A stretch of DNA of 64,000 bases from Nonomuraea soli (GTDB lineage Bacteria > Actinomycetota > Actinomycetes > Streptosporangiales > Streptosporangiaceae), in the NCBI RefSeq assembly GCF_013761175.1, contig NZ_JACDUR010000002.1, positions 1,122,816 to 1,186,815 of the forward strand, read 5' to 3'. The notes beneath the pieces are model-generated. The model was not told the origin of the DNA and did not search any database. It worked only from the letters and a program-made list of their open reading frames with translations. The first letter of the stretch is position 1. Every line of letters starts with the position of its first letter. The position numbers and the translations under genes are program-made. Below are positions 11,467 to 19,755 of the stretch, piece after piece.

Positions 11467-12476
11467 CCCCGCCGCACCGTATAAGGCGCCAGCGCCGCCA
11501 CATCCACATCGGCATCCGCCCACCGGCGCCGCAACCACGCCGACACCCGCCATGCCCACCCCGACAGCGCCGGCCACACCCGCCACACCTGTGCCACCCC
11601 GGCCGCGGCCTCCAGCGTCGACACCAACTGCACCCGGCTGTCATCACCGGCAGGCCGCCCATCCAGCACAGGCCAGCGCCGCAACCGCGCCACCGCCCAC
11701 ATCAAACACGCCGCGCCCAGCGCCTCGCCGTACACCCGGTCGTCCTCGGCCTGCGCCACCCCGGCCGCCAGCGCCCGCCGATACACCTCACCCGCGCCAC
11801 CGACCGCCATCCACGCCGGACCCGGCACATGAAAACCCACCGCGTCCAGCACCGCGTGCGCCCTGCCCGACAACTCGAAGTCGATCAGCCGCTCATCCGG
11901 CTCACCCAGCGCACACACCAGCACATTGTTCGCCTCGGCGTCCCCATGACTCAGCGCCTCGAACGGCCCAGGCTCGGCCAGCACACCCACAGCCAGCCCG
12001 AACTCCCGCAACGCCGCCCCCTCCAGCGCCACGCCCGCCTCCAGCAACCCAGCAGGCAACCCAGCAGGCGGCCACTCGCGCGGACCGAACGACGACACCC
12101 GCCCCGCACTCACCGCCCCCAAAGTCCCCAGCACCCGCGCGAAAGCCTCCAACCGCCCCCGATGCGGACCCACCCCATCACGCCGGATCAACCCATCCAA
12201 CGCCACCCGCGGCGACAGATCCTCCATCACCACCCACGACGACCCCGCCGCCAGCACCCCAGGAGCCACAACCACCCCCAGCCCCTCCGCCAGCAACCGC
12301 AACGCCGCCGCCTCACGCTCCGGCCGCCCCGCCGTACGGTGCACACCCCGATCACCCTTGACCACCACCCGACGGCCGTCATCGAGCAGCACCCGCGCCA
12401 CCGCCCACGGCCGCACGGGCACCCAGTCCACCACCCGGGCACCCAGCACCGACTCCACACCAGCGGGGGAGAGCAC
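11463..12476 (-). CDS. APH-like small-molecule phosphotransferase
   Basis: 337 residues of the aminoglycoside phosphotransferase/choline kinase-like fold. Visible: the ATP-anchoring lysine strand (RRVVVKGDRGVHRT near residues 34-47), PEREAAALRLLA, the catalytic loop LSHGDAEANNVLV (HGD..N) and the metal-binding LIDFELSG. Members act on antibiotics, sugars or amino alcohols; the substrate cannot be read. It starts 5 bp after the stop of the HTH-MurA gene, so both probably form one transcript. Confidence 0.8.
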   Translation of the reverse strand: MLSPAGVESVLGARVVDWVPVRPWAVARVLLDDGRRVVVKGDRGVHRTAGRPEREAAALRLLAEGLGVVVAPGVLAAGSSWVVMEDLSPRVALDGLIRRDGVGPHRGRLEAFARVLGTLGAVSAGRVSSFGPREWPPAGLPAGLLEAGVALEGAALREFGLAVGVLAEPGPFEALSHGDAEANNVLVCALGEPDERLIDFELSGRAHAVLDAVGFHVPGPAWMAVGGAGEVYRRALAAGVAQAEDDRVYGEALGAACLMWAVARLRRWPVLDGRPAGDDSRVQLVSTLEAAAGVAQVWRVWPALSGWAWRVSAWLRRRWADADVDVAALAPYTVRRG

Positions 12477-12481
12477 CCCGA

Positions 12482-14008
12482 TCAGATGTCGCGGAAGGTC
12501 TCGATCCGAGCCCCCACGGCATTCAGCCGCTCGGCCAGATCCTCGTACCCCCGATTGATCACATACACGTTCCGCAGCACCGACGTCCCCTCAGCCGCCA
12601 GCATCGCCAGCAGCACCACCACCGCAGGACGCAACGCCGGAGGACACATCATCTCCGCCGACCGCCACCGCGTCGGACCCTCCACCAGCACCCGATGCGG
12701 ATCCAGCAACTTCACCGACGCCCCCAGCCGCGTCAGCTCCGTCAGATAGATCGCCCGATTGTCGTACACCCAGTCATGAATCAACGTCGACCCCTGCGCC
12801 GACGCCGCGATCGCCGCGAAGAACGGCACATTGTCGATGTTCAGCCCAGGAAACGGCATCGGATGGATCTTGTCGATGGGGGAGACCAGCTTCGACGGCC
12901 GAACCGTCAGATCCACCAGCCGCGTACGGCCATTGGCCGCCGCATACTCCAGCCCCCGCTCGCAATCGAGCCCCATCTCCTCCAAAACCGCCAGCTCGAT
13001 CTCCAGGAACTCCACCGGAACCCGGCGAATCGTCAGCTCCGACCCCGTCACCACCGCCGCCGCCAGCAGCGACATCGCCTCCACCGGATCCTCACTGGGG
13101 GAGTAGTCGACATCACGATCGATCACCGGCACCCCGTGCACCGTCAACGTCGTCGTCCCGATGCCCTCGACCTTGACCCCCAGCTCCTCCAGGAAGAAGC
13201 ACAGATCCTGCACCATGTAATTCGACGACGCGTTACGGATCACCGTCACCCCGTCATGCCGCGCCGCCGCCATCAGCGCGTTCTCCGTCACCGTGTCGCC
13301 CCGCTCGGTCAACACGATCGCCCGCGTCGGCGACACCGACGAATCCACCTGCGCGTGATAGAACCCCTGCGTCGCCGCCACCTCGAGCCCGAACTGCCGA
13401 AGCGCCGTCATATGCGGCTGAACCGTCCGAGTCCCCAGATCACACCCACCCGCATACGGCAGCGTGAACTGCTCGAACCGGTGCATCAACGGCCCCAGGA
13501 ACATGATCACACTACGAGTACGGCGAGCCGCCTCGGTGTCCATCGCCTCCAGCTCCAGCCGCGACGGCGGAACGATCTCCAGATCGCCCCCGTTCACCCA
13601 CCGCGCCCGCACCCCGATCGACGACAACACCTCCAGGATCCGGTACACCTCCTCGATCCGCGCCACACTGCGCAGAATCGTCCGCCCGTCGTTCAGCAAC
13701 GCCGCACACAGCAACGCCACACACGCGTTCTTCGACGTCCGCACGTCGATCGCCCCCGACAACCGGCGACCACCCACCACCCGCAGATGCATCGGACCCG
13801 CATACCCCAGCGACACGATCTCGCTGTCGAGAGCCTCACCGATCCGCGCGATCATCTCAAGACTGATGTTCTGGTTGCCGCGCTCGATCCGGTTCACCGC
13901 ACTCTGCGACGTACCGAGCGCATCCGCCAGCTGAAGCTGAGTCCAGCCACGGTGCTGACGTGCGTCACGGATCAGGCGGCCGATGCGGCCCAGGTAGTCG
14001 TCTGCCAT
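12482..14008 (-). CDS. XRE-HTH fused to UDP-GlcNAc enolpyruvyltransferase (MurA-like)
   Basis: 508 residues. Residues 5-65 are a Cro/C1 HTH (IGRLIRDARQHRGWTQLQLADALG then SQSAVNRIERG). From about residue 72 follows an EPT-fold domain of about 435 residues like MurA, the first enzyme of peptidoglycan precursor synthesis. Lys93 and Asn94 of SKNA match the MurA KNA motif, and Cys189 in GGCDLGTR occupies the position of the fosfomycin-target cysteine. ATG at 14006-14008 is preceded by an inverted repeat that could be its own operator. The domain may be an active enzyme, a substrate sensor, or both. Confidence 0.88.
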   Translation of the reverse strand: MADDYLGRIGRLIRDARQHRGWTQLQLADALGTSQSAVNRIERGNQNISLEMIARIGEALDSEIVSLGYAGPMHLRVVGGRRLSGAIDVRTSKNACVALLCAALLNDGRTILRSVARIEEVYRILEVLSSIGVRARWVNGGDLEIVPPSRLELEAMDTEAARRTRSVIMFLGPLMHRFEQFTLPYAGGCDLGTRTVQPHMTALRQFGLEVAATQGFYHAQVDSSVSPTRAIVLTERGDTVTENALMAAARHDGVTVIRNASSNYMVQDLCFFLEELGVKVEGIGTTTLTVHGVPVIDRDVDYSPSEDPVEAMSLLAAAVVTGSELTIRRVPVEFLEIELAVLEEMGLDCERGLEYAAANGRTRLVDLTVRPSKLVSPIDKIHPMPFPGLNIDNVPFFAAIAASAQGSTLIHDWVYDNRAIYLTELTRLGASVKLLDPHRVLVEGPTRWRSAEMMCPPALRPAVVVLLAMLAAEGTSVLRNVYVINRGYEDLAERLNAVGARIETFRDI

Positions 14009-14021
14009 AACCGGCAACCAT

Positions 14022-14037
14022 ATCTCACATATGAGAT
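14022..14037. promoter_or_regulatory. Inverted repeat upstream of the HTH-MurA gene
   Basis: ATCTCA-CATA-TGAGAT, 14 bp before the ATG on the minus strand, in a locally AT-rich stretch. Position and symmetry fit an operator for a dimeric HTH protein, perhaps autoregulation by the fusion protein. Confidence 0.45.
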
Positions 14038-14078
14038 GCACCAGGTTCACATGCGCCGGACGGGGGAGAGGAGCAACC

Positions 14079-14978
14079 TCAGCCGTGCGAGGCCAGTAGG
14101 CGCACCTCCCGCCACACCGGCTCGCCCACCTCCGCCACCAGCAGCGCCGTGAAAGCACACCCGCCCCGCACCGTCACGGACGCCGGGGGACCCTCCGGAT
14201 AGCCGAAGGCCACACGAAACAGACCAGGAGGCCCTATACACCCACCCGGCTCGCCAGGGTAGGCCGGCGAAGCGTTCAGCAACCCGGCCAGCCTGCGCGC
14301 CTCCGCCTCGCCGTATCGCGAACCGGTCCACGTGTCCGCCACACGCCGGCACACCACCACCGACGTCGCCCCCTCCGGCACCAGCCGCTCATGCTGACCG
14401 CGCCGCCCGCCGCTGTCGCAGGCGCTGTCAGCCCTGGGGAGTTCCCAGCCGCCACTGTCGTACGCCTCGGTCAACGACTCGCCGATGTAGACGAGGCTGG
14501 TGACCGTCCCGTTCGTCGTGGTCGCGCAGGAAGTGGGCTCATCGGCGCTGCCCACCCACACCACGGCGCCGTCACCGTAGGTGAAGCGCAGCAGATAGCT
14601 GGTCGCACGCCCTCCGATCGCCGTGCAGACGGAGAGTGCCGAGTCTGGGGTCGCGGCCAGGAACGACAGGTCACGGGCAATCCGGTCAGCGCCAGCCACC
14701 GGACGGGATCCGGTGAGCGGCCTCCGCGCCTCGACGTTCTCGCCGGAGTAGGCGCAGAACAGCACCTCGACGGGGGAGCCGGGCACGAGCACGTCGTCCA
14801 CGCCAGCGAGACGGGACGTCTCGGGAACCCAGCCGCCGAACCGGTCGCCGTCCCAGCGAGAGGGGCATGGCGACGGCGGGCCATGGCCGGGTACGGCAGG
14901 CGTCGTGACCAGGAGCGTCACGACGGCGGCCGCCATGAGGGCCGAGAGGGCGAGGGTGACGAGCCGTGGCAACTTCAC
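14079..14978 (-). CDS. Secreted or membrane-anchored protein of unknown function
   Basis: 299 residues. It has a Lys/Arg start, a hydrophobic segment (about residues 8-27) and a Pro/Gly-rich mature N-terminus, so it is exported or anchored. The rest contains eight or more cysteines, probably disulfide bonded. No family was recognised. It lies 14 kb into the window where the + strand C excess fades, about 1 kb from the dif-like site. Confidence 0.65.
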   Translation of the reverse strand: MKLPRLVTLALSALMAAAVVTLLVTTPAVPGHGPPSPCPSRWDGDRFGGWVPETSRLAGVDDVLVPGSPVEVLFCAYSGENVEARRPLTGSRPVAGADRIARDLSFLAATPDSALSVCTAIGGRATSYLLRFTYGDGAVVWVGSADEPTSCATTTNGTVTSLVYIGESLTEAYDSGGWELPRADSACDSGGRRGQHERLVPEGATSVVVCRRVADTWTGSRYGEAEARRLAGLLNASPAYPGEPGGCIGPPGLFRVAFGYPEGPPASVTVRGGCAFTALLVAEVGEPVWREVRLLASHG

Positions 14979-15090
14979 AACGGCTCAGACGACAGCGGGC
15001 GCCCGGTCGGTTCACGGTCAACGAAAGGTATTCCAAACCAGACAGAATCCACCTTCTGTATGGTTTCGGTATATTTCCGGATTTGGGGCG

Positions 15091-15345
15091 TTAAAGACGG
15101 CGGACGAAGCGGACCGCGGCACGATGGCTCATCCCGGCCTCGCCGCGGACCAGGAACACCGCGTCGTCCATCCGGCCATGGGCCTTGAGCTCGCGAGCCT
15201 GGTCCATCAGGTGCTCGCTGACGGTGAGACTGTTGCGGGGGTGGTGCACGAAACGCACCGCCAGGAGGATCAGGGCGATGATCGCCAAAGTCACCAGGAC
15301 GGTGAGGAGGATCAGGCCCGTGGTGGAGATCGCCAGGCTCGGCAT
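15091..15345 (-). CDS. Small membrane protein with a bL12-like C-terminal motif
   Basis: 84 residues: one transmembrane helix (about residues 8-30) followed by a helical motif ARELKAHGRMDDAVFLVRGEAGMSHRAAVRFV. That motif closely repeats the end of the next gene (15406-15867) and resembles the helix-loop-helix of the ribosomal protein bL12 C-terminal domain. Function unknown. The pair is probably a tandem duplication. Confidence 0.65.
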   Translation of the reverse strand: MPSLAISTTGLILLTVLVTLAIIALILLAVRFVHHPRNSLTVSEHLMDQARELKAHGRMDDAVFLVRGEAGMSHRAAVRFVRRL

Positions 15346-15405
15346 GTCTCGATCGTAACGCGCTGCGATGCCGCGTGGTCAGGGTCTTTGTGGGCGTTCT
15401 TGTGA

Positions 15406-15867
15406 TCAGAGGATGTCGACGAACTTGGTGGCGGCTTCCTCGTCCATGCCGGTTTCGCCGCGGACGAGGAAGATCGCCTGGTCGGTGCGTCCTGCGGCTT
15501 TGAGGTCGCGGACGCGGGTGGCCAGGTCGGGGCCGTAGGGGGCGATGTGGGGTTGTCTGGGTGCGAGGCGTTGGATGGCGGGGTGCTGGAGCAGGGATTG
15601 GCCGCGGGCGACGCCGTCGACGAGGTTTTTGGCGTCGATGAGGCGCATGCCGGTGTGTTCGCGGACGAGTTTGATGGCTTGGACGTGCTGGCCGTCGGTG
15701 ACGAGTGTCTGGACGGTTGTGTCGAGTTCGTGTGGGTCGAGGTGTCGGCGTGGGATGCTGGCTCTGCTTCTGGCCTTGGCGCTCCTGGCGACGAGGACGA
15801 CGCCGAATCCCATGATGATGGTGGGGATGGCGAGGAAGAGGAGGATCTCGGTGGGACCCAGATTCAT
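15406..15867 (-). CDS. Membrane protein with two bL12 C-terminal-like repeats
   Basis: 153 residues. An N-terminal transmembrane helix (residues 6-28) is followed by two related modules. The first (IKLVREHTGMRLIDAKNLVDGV) matches the bL12 C-terminal pattern V(I/L)RExTGLxLxxAKxLV closely; the second is IFLVRGETGMDEEAATKFVDIL. Such proteins are not ribosomal; their role is unknown. The start lies about 50 bp from the dif-like site. Confidence 0.7.
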   Translation of the reverse strand: MNLGPTEILLFLAIPTIIMGFGVVLVARSAKARSRASIPRRHLDPHELDTTVQTLVTDGQHVQAIKLVREHTGMRLIDAKNLVDGVARGQSLLQHPAIQRLAPRQPHIAPYGPDLATRVRDLKAAGRTDQAIFLVRGETGMDEEAATKFVDIL

Positions 15868-15920
15868 GGTGGACAGCCTATGCCGGTGTGGTGTGGGGCT
15901 GGCTGTATGTGATCGTGTGT

Positions 15921-15948
15921 TTGCTTGATAATGGACGTTATGTCAAGT
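15921..15948 (+). other. dif: dif-like XerC/XerD site (chromosome dimer resolution, replication terminus)
   Basis: A 28-bp site: arm TTGCTTGATAA (15921-15931), 6-bp centre TGGACG (15932-15937), arm TTATGTCAAGT (15938-15948). The layout is the canonical 11-6-11 of bacterial dif sites, with the inner ATAA/TTAT symmetry and a XerD-side arm very like E. coli TTATGTTAAAT. It is in a non-coding AT-rich gap between oppositely transcribed genes, and the base skew and a polarised heptamer both switch direction close to it. FtsK-activated XerCD recombination here would resolve chromosome dimers. Assignment rests on pattern reading, not a search. Confidence 0.75.
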
Positions 15949-16055
15949 AGAGGTTTCTGACCGGTCTCTTGACGGCTCGTGGAATTGCGACACTTCTGTG
16001 ATGTACCTCTTTAGTCTGATTGGCAGTAGCTACATCTGGATAAAGGAGTACACCC

Positions 16056-16331
16056 GTGGGGAACGACGCAGTCTTGTGCCAGGTGTGCCAGGGGGTTCTT
16101 CCGGCGACAGGGCGTGACTCGTACACGCCGCTGCGTGGCCGGCTCATCGTCACCAACGGATACTGCCGTGGCGGGTGCGCTCAGCAGCGTCCCATGCCGG
16201 TTTCGCCGGCCGAGGAGGCGACGCGGCAGATGGTGCGGCCGATGCCCGTGCAGAACCCGATGCAGAACCCGATGCAGGCTCCCCCGATGGGTGCGCAGCA
16301 GGTCGCTCCGTCGGTGCGCGTGCCGCTGTAA
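16056..16331 (+). CDS. Small Cys-motif protein with a Met/Pro/Gln-rich tail, next to dif
   Basis: 91 residues, GTG start with a clear ribosome binding site (AAAGGAG at 16042-16048). The first half has CQVC and, 23 residues later, CRGGC, giving four or more cysteines spaced like a small zinc finger. The second half is disordered and holds QNPMQNPMQ repeats. No family recognised. It is the first gene to the right of the dif-like site, and the region 15868-16055 upstream is AT-rich and likely holds its promoter. Confidence 0.6.
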   Translation: MGNDAVLCQVCQGVLPATGRDSYTPLRGRLIVTNGYCRGGCAQQRPMPVSPAEEATRQMVRPMPVQNPMQNPMQAPPMGAQQVAPSVRVPL

Positions 16332-16407
16332 CAGTCTGTGACGGCCTGGAGCGGCTGGTGTCGCTGCCGGGCTGGCAAGGAGCCTCTCCCCCGGCCGCCG
16401 GGGCGGG

Positions 16408-16761
16408 TCAGGGGGTTTCGTGCCAGTAGTCGCGGGTCCGTACGGCCATGCCGTCGTTGTCGAAGGTGACGAAAACGCAGCCGGCCAGGGTGGTCTCCCC
16501 CGCGGTGACGTGGTATTCAATGGCGGCGTGCGGGCCGTCGACGAGCGGGGTGGAGAAGACGACGCGGGGTGAGTGTTCGGCCTCGAAGGATCGCCTGATG
16601 TAGGCGGCGATCTGGGTTTTGCCGGTGTGCGGGGGGCGGAAGGGCATCGAGGTGTGGACCGCGTCGTCGGTGTAGAGGGCGATGATGGCGTCGACGTCGT
16701 GGTGGGTCCAGCCGTGTTGCCAGGTGTCGGCGAAGTGCTGGGCGGCGGTGCGGGGGTCCAT
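16408..16761 (-). CDS. SnoaL/NTF2-like protein
   Basis: 117 residues forming one alpha+beta cone fold: HFADTWQHGWTHHDVDAIIALYTDDAVHTSM, then strands VVFSTPLVDGPHAAIEYHVTA and TTLAGCVFVTFDNDGMAVRTRDYWHE. Members are isomerases, cyclases or ligand-binding proteins. The reaction cannot be assigned. Divergent from the ABC transporter genes with 77 bp between. Confidence 0.78.
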   Translation of the reverse strand: MDPRTAAQHFADTWQHGWTHHDVDAIIALYTDDAVHTSMPFRPPHTGKTQIAAYIRRSFEAEHSPRVVFSTPLVDGPHAAIEYHVTAGETTLAGCVFVTFDNDGMAVRTRDYWHETP

Positions 16762-16838
16762 GAGCTGTTCCCTCTTTGGCTGGCTCGGCGGTTATCTGGT
16801 TGCGGAAGTGTCGGAGGCGACGTTTAGTCTCTCCTACC

Positions 16839-17765
16839 GTGGCTGAACCTCTTATCCAGGCCCGTGGGCTGGTCAAACGCTTCGGTGATTTCACGGCGGT
16901 CGACGGGATCGACCTCGAGGTGGCGCCTGGGGAGGCGTTCGGGTTCCTGGGGCCCAACGGGGCGGGCAAGTCGTCGACGATGCGGATGATCTCGTGTGTG
17001 TCGATGCCGTCGGCGGGCGAGTTGCGGATCCTGGGGCGTGATCCGCGGGTGGAGGGTCCGGCGATCCGTGCGCGGCTGGGGGTGTGCCCGCAGCTCGACA
17101 ATCTGGATCCCGATCTGAATGTGCGGGAGAACCTGACAACGTATGCCCGGTATTTCGGGTTGAGCCGTGCGCAGGCGCGGGCCAAGGCGGAGGAGCTGCT
17201 GGAGTTCGCGCAGCTGACGGAGAAGGCGTCGTCGCTGGTGGAGCCGCTGTCGGGCGGGATGAAGCGGCGGTTGACGATCGCGCGGGCGATGGTCAACGAT
17301 CCGGATCTGGTGTTGCTGGACGAGCCGACGACGGGGTTGGATCCGCAGGCGCGTCATCTGCTGTGGGAGCGGTTGTTCCGGTTGAAGCAGCGGGGTGTGA
17401 CGCTGGTTCTGACGACGCACTACATGGATGAGGCCGAGCAGTTGTGTGATCGGCTGGTGGTGATGGACCGGGGCCGGATCGTGGCGGAGGGGTCGCCGCG
17501 TCAGCTGATCGAGGCCTACTCCTCCCCCGAGGTGGTGGAGTTGAGGTTCGGGCTCGATGAGCTGGCGGGGTTGGTGCCGTTGCTGCAGGGGGTGGGTGAG
17601 CGGGTGGATCCGTTGCCCGATCGCCTGTTGTTGTATGCCAAGGACGGCGACGCGGCGGTGAACGAGGTGCATCGGCGGGGGTTGACGCCGTCGAGCGTGC
17701 TGGTGCGGCGTTCGTCGCTGGAGGATGTGTTCCTGCACTTGACCGGCCGGACGTTGGTCGACTGA
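16839..17765 (+). CDS. ABC exporter ATPase (DrrA/NodI type)
   Basis: 308 residues. Walker A GPNGAGKSS near residue 41, signature LSGGMKRRLTIARAM, Walker B LVLLDEPTTGLD and the switch His in TTHYMDEAE are all visible. A C-terminal extension of about 75 residues is typical of drug and lipo-oligosaccharide exporters. GTG start at 16839 fits the N-terminus AEPLIQARGLVKRFG. It overlaps the first permease by one base (TGATG). Two permeases follow, so the complex is probably one ATPase dimer with a permease heterodimer. Confidence 0.93.
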   Translation: MAEPLIQARGLVKRFGDFTAVDGIDLEVAPGEAFGFLGPNGAGKSSTMRMISCVSMPSAGELRILGRDPRVEGPAIRARLGVCPQLDNLDPDLNVRENLTTYARYFGLSRAQARAKAEELLEFAQLTEKASSLVEPLSGGMKRRLTIARAMVNDPDLVLLDEPTTGLDPQARHLLWERLFRLKQRGVTLVLTTHYMDEAEQLCDRLVVMDRGRIVAEGSPRQLIEAYSSPEVVELRFGLDELAGLVPLLQGVGERVDPLPDRLLLYAKDGDAAVNEVHRRGLTPSSVLVRRSSLEDVFLHLTGRTLVD

Positions 17766-18520
17766 TGGCGTCGGCGACGTATGCGGTGTTCGAGCGCTAC
17801 ATGGTGCTGTACAAGCGGTTGTGGCGGGCGTCGTTGTTCTCGTCGTTCGCGTTGCCGCTGTTGTTTCTGGCCAGTATCGGGCTGGGGGTGGGGCAGTATG
17901 TGGGCGAGCTCGGCGGGGTGAGTTACGCGCAGTGGATCGTGCCGGGGGTGCTGGCGTCGACGGCGTTCCAGATGGCGTTGGGTGAGTCGACGTATCCGGT
18001 GCTGGGGTCGTTCAAGTGGGATCGTTCGGCGCATGCGATGTATGCGACGCGGGTGTCGATCTGGGACATGTTGCGGGGCTGGTTGCTGTATCTGGTGGTT
18101 CGGGTGCAGATCGCGGTGGCGGTGTTCCTGCTGGTGGTGTGGCCGTTCGGGGGGTTGGCCTCGCCGTGGGCGTTGGTGACGCCGCTGGTGGCGGCGGTGT
18201 TGACGGTGGCGGTGGCGGCTCCGGTGACGGCGTTCGCGGCGTCGATCGAGCATGACAGCTACTTCGCGTTGTTGTTCCGGTTCGTGATGATTCCGGCGAC
18301 GTTGTTCTCCGGGGTGTTCTTCCCGGTGGAGCAGCTGGGCTGGTTGCGGGTGCTGGCGTATGTGTCGCCGTTGTGGCATGCGGTGGTGTTGTGCCGGTGG
18401 GCGACGCTGGGTGAGGTGACGCCGTGGCCGGCGTGGGCGCATGTGGCGGTGCTGGGGGCGTTCGTGGTGGGCGGGTTGTGGTGGGCGCGGGTGGCGTTCG
18501 CCCGCAGGCTGCGTGATTAG
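17765..18520 (+). CDS. ABC-2 type permease (NodJ-like), first subunit
   Basis: 251 residues with six predicted membrane helices and the ABC-2 layout: cytoplasmic N-terminal helix, ...VPGVLASTAFQMALGES..., and the conserved FSGVFFPVEQLG before the last helices. Starts inside the ATPase stop codon, so it is translationally coupled. It resembles NodJ/DrrB permeases that export drugs or lipidated sugars. A 94-bp gap of G-rich sequence separates it from the second permease. Confidence 0.9.
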   Translation: MASATYAVFERYMVLYKRLWRASLFSSFALPLLFLASIGLGVGQYVGELGGVSYAQWIVPGVLASTAFQMALGESTYPVLGSFKWDRSAHAMYATRVSIWDMLRGWLLYLVVRVQIAVAVFLLVVWPFGGLASPWALVTPLVAAVLTVAVAAPVTAFAASIEHDSYFALLFRFVMIPATLFSGVFFPVEQLGWLRVLAYVSPLWHAVVLCRWATLGEVTPWPAWAHVAVLGAFVVGGLWWARVAFARRLRD

Positions 18521-18614
18521 GCGTGATCAGGCGTTTGGTTGTCGGGCGTTTGGTTGGCGTGGTGGGGCGTGTGGGCGGGATGAAGCGTGCTGAGGGCGGG
18601 ATGAGGGGCTTGCG

Positions 18615-19442
18615 ATGATGTCGGTGGCGGTGGCCCGGCGGCTGGTGCGGAGTCTGGATCAGGGGGTGTCGCCGCGGCGGGTGGGCGCGGTGGTCAACCG
18701 TAATGTGGGGGCGTTGCGCAGCGGGGCGTCGTACTGGCTGGTGTTGTTGTCGGGGTTCTTCGAGCCGTTGCTGTACCTGTTGTCGATCGGTGTCGGCGTG
18801 GGTGCGCTGGTGGGTGAGATTCCGCTGGGTGATGGGCGGGTGATCTCGTATGCGGTGTTCGTGGCTCCGGCGATGCTGGCGGCGTCGGCGATGAACGGCG
18901 CGCTGGCGGAGACGACGTTCAACTTCTTCTTCAAGATGAAGTACGCCAAGACGTTCGAGGCGATTTTGGCGACGCCGGTGCGGCCGTTCGAGGTGGCGCT
19001 GGGTGAGCTGTCGTGGGCGATGATCCGTAGCGCGTTCTACACGGCGGCGTTCCTGGTGGTGATGGTGGTCTTCGATCTGGCCGAGCCGTGGTGGGCGCTG
19101 GCGGCTTTTCCCGCGACGTTGCTGGTGGGGCTGGCGTTCGGCGCGGTGGGGATGGCGGCGTCGACGTTCATGCGGGGGTGGCAGGATTTCGATCTGCTGA
19201 CGGCGGCGCAGTTCTCGTTGTTCCTGTTTTCCGGCACCTTCTCCCCCGTGGGCGCCTATCCGCCGGTGCTGGAGGCGGTGGTGGCGGCCACTCCCCTGTT
19301 CCATGCGGTGGAGCTGGTGCGTGGGCTGGCGCTGGGGCAGGTCGGGTGGGGTCTGCTGGGGCATGCCGCGTATCTGGTGGTGATGGTGGCGGCGGGGTTG
19401 TGGCTGGCGGCGCGGCGGATTCAGAGGGTGCTGTGCGCGTGA
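18615..19442 (+). CDS. ABC-2 type permease (NodJ-like), second subunit
   Basis: 275 residues, related to the preceding permease: FFEPLLYLLSIGVGVGALVGEI, YAVFVAPAMLAASAMNGALAETTFNFFFKMKYAKTFEAILATPVRPFEVALGEL and LFSGTFSPVGAYPPVLEAVV. About 20 more residues at the N-terminus. A second ATG lies directly after the first (18618). The 3' end is part of a 41-bp-period duplication. Confidence 0.9.
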   Translation: MMSVAVARRLVRSLDQGVSPRRVGAVVNRNVGALRSGASYWLVLLSGFFEPLLYLLSIGVGVGALVGEIPLGDGRVISYAVFVAPAMLAASAMNGALAETTFNFFFKMKYAKTFEAILATPVRPFEVALGELSWAMIRSAFYTAAFLVVMVVFDLAEPWWALAAFPATLLVGLAFGAVGMAASTFMRGWQDFDLLTAAQFSLFLFSGTFSPVGAYPPVLEAVVAATPLFHAVELVRGLALGQVGWGLLGHAAYLVVMVAAGLWLAARRIQRVLCA

Positions 19443-19499
19443 ACGGCTGAGCGGGGCCGTTTCAGAGGGCGCTGTGCGCGTGAACGGCTGAGCGGGGCA
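19420..19499 (+). repeat. Tandem duplication (period 41 bp) joining two convergent 3' ends
   Basis: The stretch starting TTCAGAGGG at 19420 reappears at 19461 with one mismatch in the first 38 bases. The first copy holds the end and stop codon of the second permease; the second copy holds the end and stop of the DUF952 gene on the other strand. A local duplication seems to have supplied one of the two 3' ends. Confidence 0.8.
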
Positions 19500-19755
19500 G
19501 CGGGCCGTACAGGTGGGGGAAGCCGCCTTCGAGGCGGATGTCGAGCCCGGTGGGGTCGATGTGCAGGACGATCAGGTCGGCGGGGTCGACGTCGGCGTAG
19601 TAGCGGGTGACGACCTGGTGGAGCTGGTCGAGGTCGGTGCTGCAGTGGATGAAGCCCTCGTCGGCGAGGGTGCGGCCGCGGGTGGAGTGGGTGTAGGTCT
19701 CCCCCGCGTCGGCCCAGTGGGTGGCGTAGGCGAGGTGGTAGATCGTGTGGGTCAT
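19462..19755 (-). CDS. DUF952 protein
   Basis: 97 residues with the DUF952 pattern: IYHLAYATHWADA, GFIHCSTDLDQL (HCS), and LIVLHIDPTGLDIRLEGGFPHLYGPL. The fold is related to glyoxalase or ADP-ribosyl-like small domains but the function is not established. Its ATG overlaps the stop of the aminotransferase gene (ATGA), so it is the third gene of a coupled operon. Confidence 0.88.
   Translation of the reverse strand: MTHTIYHLAYATHWADAGETYTHSTRGRTLADEGFIHCSTDLDQLHQVVTRYYADVDPADLIVLHIDPTGLDIRLEGGFPHLYGPLPRSAVHAHSAL

Noticed and set aside
14000..16100. Replication origin (oriC) at the skew flip
   Set aside because: The sign of the flip alone would suggest an origin, but I see no DnaA-box cluster, dnaA, dnaN or gyrase genes. 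A dif-like site and a motif pointing toward it favour the terminus.
16839..19442. Nod-factor (nodIJ) exporter
   Set aside because: The similarity to NodI/NodJ is that of the whole DrrA/B subfamily; no nodulation genes are present, so only a general drug or lipid exporter call is justified.
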